Part shown: piece after piece, positions 58,540 to 64,000 of the stretch | How positions within the stretch are numbered: the first letter of the stretch is position 1 | How the letters are laid out: each line of letters begins with the position of its first letter | From: Sambucus nigra | Taxonomy: Eukaryota; Streptophyta; Magnoliopsida; Dipsacales; Adoxaceae | NCBI GenBank assembly: GCA_949130495.1 | Contig: OX422213.1 | Coordinates: 202,485,660-202,549,659, forward strand | Reading direction: 5' to 3' | Length of the DNA stretch: 64,000 bases | The notes under the pieces: generated by a model | What the model was told of the DNA's origin: nothing | The model's input: only the letters and a program-made list of their open reading frames with translations | Database searches by the model: none | Position numbers and translations under genes: made by a program

Positions 58540-60248
58540 TGTAACAACCCGCCCTTTTGGAGACAATTAAATTCCATAAATAAAAATAAATTGGCAATTT
58601 GGGGAATTTCCCTAAATAGTGATTTTGGGGATTCTCGAGGATTTAATGGTTTTCGATGGAAGTTGTAATTATTTTTGGGACTATATAGGTCGAAATATTT
58701 TAATTATATGTCGCCGTTGAGTAAAGCGACACGAGGTAAGATTTTTAATTGGAAAAATCCGCATTTATTTATTTTGGGTTGGAATAGTGATTTGCGGTCA
58801 AGTACCTCGGATGAAAATTTCGACTGCGCCATGAGTCTCGAAATGTCCGAGATAGTCGGAAAAGAGTGTCCGATTTTCGAAAATGAGTTTCGGGTAATTC
58901 TAGAGGTAAAAGTAACTCGTAATTGGGTAAACGAGTCGTTTTGGGGTTTTAAGGGTTAAAAACCCTTTTCTTCCTATTTAAAGAGAAAGAAAGGAAAGAA
59001 GAGAAAGAGAGAGAAGAGAGAGAGGAAGAAGAAAAGAGGAAGAAAATGGGAGATTCCGGCGTACCTCCGCGAGATTCGGCTCGAGGTCGTCGGATTATAT
59101 CCACGAGGCAAGTGTTTACTTGCTTTATTTATCTTTTTGCATAAATATCTCATACCGTAGTTTGGTATAAACAAAACCTAATGGTTTTGGGGTGGGTTAT
59201 CGTGGATAAAACGGGTTTTTGTGAGTTAAAATAATTAAACCCCAAATAATATTTCAATTTATGGAACTTAGGTTTTAACCTAAATTAATTGGTGGTTTTG
59301 GGTTCTAGGATGTTTAGAGCCCTTAATATATGTGTATTTGTAGTTGGTTGAGGTTGTAGTACGTTGGGTGAAGCGACAAAAGCTTGGGAGAAGCTTTAAT
59401 GGCCGAAATCGTCTCGGACAAGACGATGAATAGTAACCCGTCACTTTAGGGGCCTTTTTGGCTAGGAAAAGAATTGATTTAGCTTTCGGCCAAAACATGA
59501 AAGTTGTAGATCTTTTCGATACGGTCGCGTGGGCGATGATCGCGTATTTTTCTGATTTTTCTACGATTTGATATGATTTTTACAAGATGGCAGCTCCGGG
59601 TTGAAATCATCAACTCGGAAATCAAATCGGGAATTGAAAAAATTACGGCTAGAATTAATTGCGTAGATGTTCGGGATAATTTTTGGGGTAGTATAGAAAC
59701 CCCGAAAATGAATTTGCTTTGTTGGATAAGGGAATTGAGGATTTAATTTTGGGAGACCTGGTGTGACCGGTCGACCGCGCCCCTAAGGCCCGTCGACCGC
59801 GTCAAGGAGGAAGGGCCTACTGCTTTGTTTCGTAGGCTTATTTACAACCCGCGGTCGACCGGGGGTCTAGGACCGGTCGACCGGTGCCCTGTTTTCAGCC
59901 CAAGATTTTGGAGATTAGGATTATTTCTCCTCTTTGAGTTTAAAGTTTCAGGGCCCTCTAAATTAGAATATTATAGAGGGTTAAGTCCCAAAGGACTTGA
60001 GTAATTGGGAATGTATATATATGTGTATATTCACTTAGAGTGAATTAGTATAATTGGAGATATCCAAATAAATCCGTAAATGGGATTTAAATACGTATTA
60101 CTTATTAAAGTAAGAAAATACTTTGGGTTTAGTATCATGCATATATGAAAGATGATTATGATTCTTTGAGAGAATCTTTGGGATTATTGGTCATCGATAG
60201 ATGGTTTGGCAAATATGACCATTTTTATATATTCAGGGAGGAATATAT

Positions 60249-60316
<68 letters not shown>
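60249..60316. repeat. (TA)n expansion in B 3' LTR
   Basis: About 34 TA units where the 5' LTR has about 8 (54403-54419). Confidence 0.95.
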
Positions 60317-60317
<1 letters not shown>

Positions 60318-61169
60318 TATGTGATTAAGTATATATGATATGATATAAATGATTTTGAAAATATATAGATGAATATTTTCAAAATGGGAAAAAGGTAAAT
60401 GATTTTCATAATTGATAAATTATGTCTACACACCTCCCTAAATCGCTATCATAAGGGAAGTTGCGTGCGTTATGGTGATGCCCCCTGGCTAATGAATGCC
60501 GGGTGGCTATAGTCCTATAGGCCATATGGGCGGTTATTTGTTTTTTGCACTGGTTAGGGGATTCTGGGTGTGGTCCTGACTTTTCCACAGGCAATATGGC
60601 CGCTTCCCGATGTTGGTAGGTTCCCAGGTTGTCTTGTATAGATAGGCCCTGGAAGATGATAGTCATTTAGGGGCGCGTCCAGTGGAGAAATCTGGAGGGG
60701 CGGTCTTAGTTTTATTAAAGCAATTTATGATAATAAATTGGCTTTAATTTACATTTCCTGAGTATAAAAAGGGAAATGGGATAAAGGTTTGGCTTCGGTA
60801 ACACTCCCGGATGGAAGAAGGGATGTGGAGGCATGATTTGATCAAAGCATTTTCATGATAATGGAAATGGCTTTGGGTACATTTCCTGAGTATAAAAAGG
60901 GAAATGGGATGACATATAAAGGAAAAGCATTTTTATGATAATAAAACTGGCTTTTAAAAGCATATGATTTGTTAAAGCAATTCGTGATAATGAATTGGCT
61001 TTTATATTTACATTTCCTGAGTATAAAAAGGGAAATGGGAAGTTTTGAGAAAAATGAAAGTATTGATAAATACTTGATATATGAATCGTCAGTCCGGGAG
61101 ATAGATCCGGATGGTTATGGTAAAATATGATTATATACATATGGATGAATCAAGTACCGAGGGTCTAAT

Positions 61170-61257
61170 GGATCCCGATAATCGACTTTGTCGCATAGTA
61201 GTGTATCGGGAGGGTTCCTTGTTTGGATTTCACTTTGCGAGACACCCCACACACGAA
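61170..61257 (+). repeat. Conserved hairpin box, copy 7 (B 3' LTR, first)
   Basis: GTGT-atc-GGGA with CCCC-ACAC. The outer four pairs are perfect, with one mismatch inside. Confidence 0.85.
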
Positions 61258-61321
61258 TATGGCAATGTGTTGATACTAGGGAGAAGTTTCATCCTTAGTG
61301 CTCTTATATTGATATTTATTA

Positions 61322-61379
<58 letters not shown>

Positions 61380-61400
61380 ATTCTGTACTGAGGGACTGGC

Positions 61401-61488
61401 GGATCTCGACGATCGACCGTGCCGCGTAGTAGTGTATCGGGGGGGTTCCTTGTTTGGATTTCGCTTTGCGAGACACCCCACGCACGAA
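61401..61488 (+). repeat. Conserved hairpin box, copy 8 (B 3' LTR, second)
   Basis: GTGT-atc-GGGG with CCCC-ACGC. The core is consensus. Confidence 0.85.
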
Positions 61489-61783
61489 CATTGCATAGCG
61501 TTGAGACTGGAGTGAAGTTTAGCCCTTAGTACATTGCTTGGACTATCTAGGGTTGATAGTGGGTTGGGTGATAGACTAGTTTAGCAGGATAGCTTGACTA
61601 GGATGTTTAGAGGGATGCGCTAGGAGTGCACTATTAGTGAAGAGGTGAGGGGTATCTCATGGGAGTGCGATACCTAACTTAAATATGAGATAAAACCTTT
61701 TTCAAAATAATAAGGCATTTATGCACTTGCTAAATATTTTCAAAACTCGGGCTCTGACCCGTTTATCTACTTTTCCTTTCTTG

Positions 61784-61832
<49 letters not shown>

Positions 61833-62274
61833 CGGTGTCCAGACACAGGGACGCCTGGATGGAACTTCTTTCGAGTCAGACGTCAGCTGCAGCAGCTGTG
61901 GATGCGTGCAGGTTTTTGATAGCCGCTTCCATCGTTGTAATCTAGATAGGAGGTACTGTATAAACATTCGAGCCAATGGCTCAATTGTATTTATTTATTC
62001 TTTTAGTACCTCATTCGATATGGTTGTATATTTTGGCCGAGTATTCGGTTATTTTATTTCATTTCAGTTTCATTTCGGCAAAACTGTGTGGATGTTTTAT
62101 TAATTGTTGTTAAAAAGATTAGTAAAGTTAAAATTTTGACACCGGCCTAATAGGTTATTAGTAATTAAATGGATTTTCGACAGTGATGCTAAGAATGATC
62201 CATATGAGACTCCTGTTTTAATTTAATATTGGAGTGATCGCTCGGTATCTTATTAGGCGGGGTGTCACATCATG

Positions 62275-62425
62275 CACGCCCAAGATCCATGAATAATGAA
62301 ACTCAACAAATAATCGAGAGAAATAAAATTTAAATGTGAAGTATGAGAAAGTAAAAGAGAAATTACACACCAACAACGCAGAAGATAAGATGTACACGGT
62401 TCACCAATTTGGTTACATCCACAAA
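62275..62425 (-). mobile_element. Interrupted LTR-like sequence flanking the hAT insertion (left part)
   Basis: The minus strand resembles a copia-type LTR/leader (gtgtaatttctctttt... ; cgtgtacatc). The phrase cacggttcaccaatttggttacatcc resembles the widespread ..GTGGTTCGG..TTGACCTACATCC.. segment. It continues at 63889-64000 after the hAT. Confidence 0.35.
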
Positions 62426-63888
62426 CAGGGGCGGAGCTACACTATGCCGAGTGGGTGGGGGGGCACCCACTAGATTTCTAGATTTTTTTTTTAAATTTTA
62501 TATACACCTATGTGTGACTAGACTGATTTGCTTTTTCGAACAGATCTGTGAAATTTCGTCCATTTTTCGAGTAGATCTTGAAGGTTGAAGTTTGGTTTCG
62601 AACATATCTGTTGGTTACGATCTGAGAGAACTAAGATTCGATTTATTCTGGCTTTTTTTCCCCTTTTGATCTCAGTTTTCAAACTGGTTCGACCATACCA
62701 GTTCTTGAAATTTTGATGTCTATATCTGCTGTTTTTTTTTGCCAAAGATGTCTATATCTGCTGTTGGTTTACCATATATGAATTGTGTTCCTGCTTTGGA
62801 GTTTGTCTTTTTTCTATCTGATTTGAAAAAAGGGAGTTTTAGGGAAAGGTCCTCATAATTCTCGAAGTGTATAAAAATAGGACACTTCAAATAATTTTAT
62901 AAATTTAGTCCCTGTAATAAAAACACCATGAAAAATGGTGCCGCTGGCGCGGACCAAAAAAATGAACTCCTAACTCTAAAGGAATCACACAAATAAATGT
63001 TATTGGACCACAGGGATTAGATTTATAAGCTTGGAATGCATTGTCCTAAAAATCCAAATATAAGAATGAATATGACCTTTACCTTAATTTTCTATTGAAA
63101 AAAAGACACATGTTTATACAACCCATAAATCAATGAACCTAAAAATCTTTCTCTGTTTATGTAATTGATTGGTATTTAAACGAAGAAATCAATTAGTCCA
63201 TGAGAAGCCAAAAAATCAACAAACTCTAAGGTACAAGAAAATCATTTAATCAACGAACTTTGTTCATGTAATTGTTCGTGTTGGCCGGCTCCACCATTTT
63301 TCTTGCTGCTATTTTGAAGCTGGAGGTTTGTGGATCGTTTGGGGATTTACTGTTTGGAGTTGGTGGTGTCTCTCTTGTTCGGCGGTATAATTTTTTTTGG
63401 GTGGTATCGTTTTTCCGGTGGTATTTCCGATGGTACAAGTTTTGGGACTGTTAGATCCGACGTTCGTGTTTGTTTTTGGCTAATTTCGTCTCGGCTTTCA
63501 CTGATTCTCTTTGGCCCTCTTTTTCGATTTGGACGAAATCTCTTTTGGGACCTATTTTTTTTTTCAAGTATTTTTTGTGCGAGCAACACTGCAAGACGAC
63601 TCATTACCGTTAGATTTGCGTTACCCAGGTGTGTTCTTTCCATTATTTACTATTTTAGTTTTCTTAATTTTATTGATTTATTCAGTTAACTTTCTCGTAC
63701 TTTCAGTTAATTTTGTAGGAGTTCATACGTAGTTATGTTTTATTGAAATTTTCTATAGTACTAGATTTATGCCCAAAAAAGTAAAAATAACCCCAAAAAA
63801 ATTCGCCTCGGGAGTTACCGCCCCCGAACCCCTGGGGTATGTCATACATTTTCACACCTACTCACTCACAATCCTGGCTACGCCACTA
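62426..63888 (+). mobile_element. 1463-bp non-autonomous hAT-type transposon
   Basis: It is flanked by the 8-bp duplication tccacaaa (62418-62425 and 63889-63896), the hallmark length for hAT elements. The left end caggggcggagctac and the complement of the right end tagtggcgtagccag agree at 10 of 15 positions. Subterminal gtgggtgggggggcacccac lies near 62450. No transposase motif is seen in any frame, so it would rely on a transposase in trans. Confidence 0.85.
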
Positions 63889-64000
63889 TCCACAAATGAT
63901 GATGACTTCCTCTCTTTTTGATTAAACTAGCAAAGGTTTACAACTTCTGGCAAAACCTCACTATCACTTTCAATGTGTATACAAGAGCAATAAATTATCA
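63889..64000 (-). mobile_element. Interrupted LTR-like sequence (right part)
   Basis: Continuation of 62275-62425 after the duplicated tccacaaa. It runs off the window end. Confidence 0.35.

Larger units (their letters stand above)
52701..62269 (+). mobile_element. Element B: young non-autonomous large-LTR gypsy element (LARD-like)
   Basis: LTRs of 3612 bp (52701-56312) and 3730 bp (58540-62269) flank a 2227-bp internal region. Termini are tgtaacaaccc...tatcaca/tgtcaca with a perfect 5-bp TSD. The LTRs agree at nearly all positions apart from (TA)n lengths, so insertion is recent. A PBS for initiator-Met tRNA and a polypurine tract are intact. No gene is open inside. Only the terminal atttcgaggacgaaattccg of a Tekay-type pol remains. 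The element carries six copies of the conserved box, two in each LTR and two internal. It must move, if at all, with proteins from another element. Confidence 0.92.
58540..62269 (+). repeat. 3' LTR of element B
   Basis: Same modules as the 5' LTR. The extra length comes chiefly from longer (TA)n tracts at ~60249-60316, 61328-61380 and 61786-61829. It ends ggcggggtgtcaca. Confidence 0.92.

Noticed and set aside
61230..61496. Minus-strand frames with (Tyr-Ile)n runs in B LTR
   Set aside because: Translation of the (TA)n microsatellite and of the conserved box, not a gene.
63330..63689. 119-codon frame in the hAT element as a transposase piece
   Set aside because: No hAT dimerisation or catalytic motif; T-rich composition explains the open frame.
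1..64000. CRISPR arrays, operons, ribosome-binding sites, tRNA or rRNA genes
   Set aside because: The window is plant nuclear repeat DNA; none of these signals is present.

Overview
This is a gene-poor window from a nuclear plant genome, almost certainly a large, repeat-rich angiosperm genome. It is built of nested LTR retrotransposons with a few small DNA transposons. The only recognisable host coding sequence is one exon of a TBL/PMR5-family wall-polysaccharide acetyltransferase gene (minus strand, 51772-52066). I found no tRNA, rRNA, CRISPR array or prokaryotic-type operon. Nearly all long open frames are broken by stops and frameshifts.

Layout. 1-780: LTR-like 3' segment of an unidentified gypsy-type element. 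800-12590: remains of a Tat-lineage (Retand/Ogre-like) Ty3/gypsy element on the plus strand, with decayed gag and protease, RT, RNase H plus an extra RNase H, and integrase. These are followed by two minus-strand genes with their own TATA boxes, a ~48-bp tandem array, a ~170-bp tandem array, and a Tat-type LTR with a PBS-like tggcgactct. 12682-25828: element A, a large-LTR element with LTRs of ~3.37 kb, an initiator-Met PBS, no open coding region and a fossil Tekay/Del-type integrase. Its 3' LTR is split by solo LTR C (21902-24583, TSD catag). 25970-27990: minus-strand intron-containing gene remnant of a Tat element. 28072-46845: a second Tat element, E, with LTRs, a PBS, decayed gag-pol and a long multi-exon antisense gene (45086 down to ~36670). 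That gene is interrupted by a reverse-oriented solo LTR, D (39877-42548). 46850-49740: LTR-like and Ty1/copia remnants. 50600-52600: MITEs and the TBL exon. 52701-62269: element B, a young large-LTR element with a perfect TSD (tcatg). 62426-63888: a 1.46-kb non-autonomous hAT element with an 8-bp TSD.

A, B, C and D are four related LTR families. They share TGTAAYAnCC-type termini, a GTCG/CGAC hairpin ~170 bp into the LTR (A, B, C), a conserved AGGCAAGT (GC-type splice donor) in the presumed leader, and a cluster of GGTCGACC/GATCGATC-type palindromes. The most striking shared feature is an ~87-bp box seen eight times in A, B and D. It has a nearly invariant core (ggttccttgtttggattt...gcgagac) enclosed by a stem whose two arms change together between copies. 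This is the best candidate here for an undescribed functional element, perhaps an RNA signal used by non-autonomous retrotransposons. The second is the antisense gene of E, which has an array of short, mostly phase-0 mini-exons, at least two of them visibly duplicated.

Nesting order inferred from sequence: Tat remnants are oldest; A, then C, were inserted into them; E was inserted near the third Tat remnant and D later into E; B is the youngest large element, because its two LTRs differ mainly in (TA)n length. Every family or lineage name is by recognition of motifs, without a database search.
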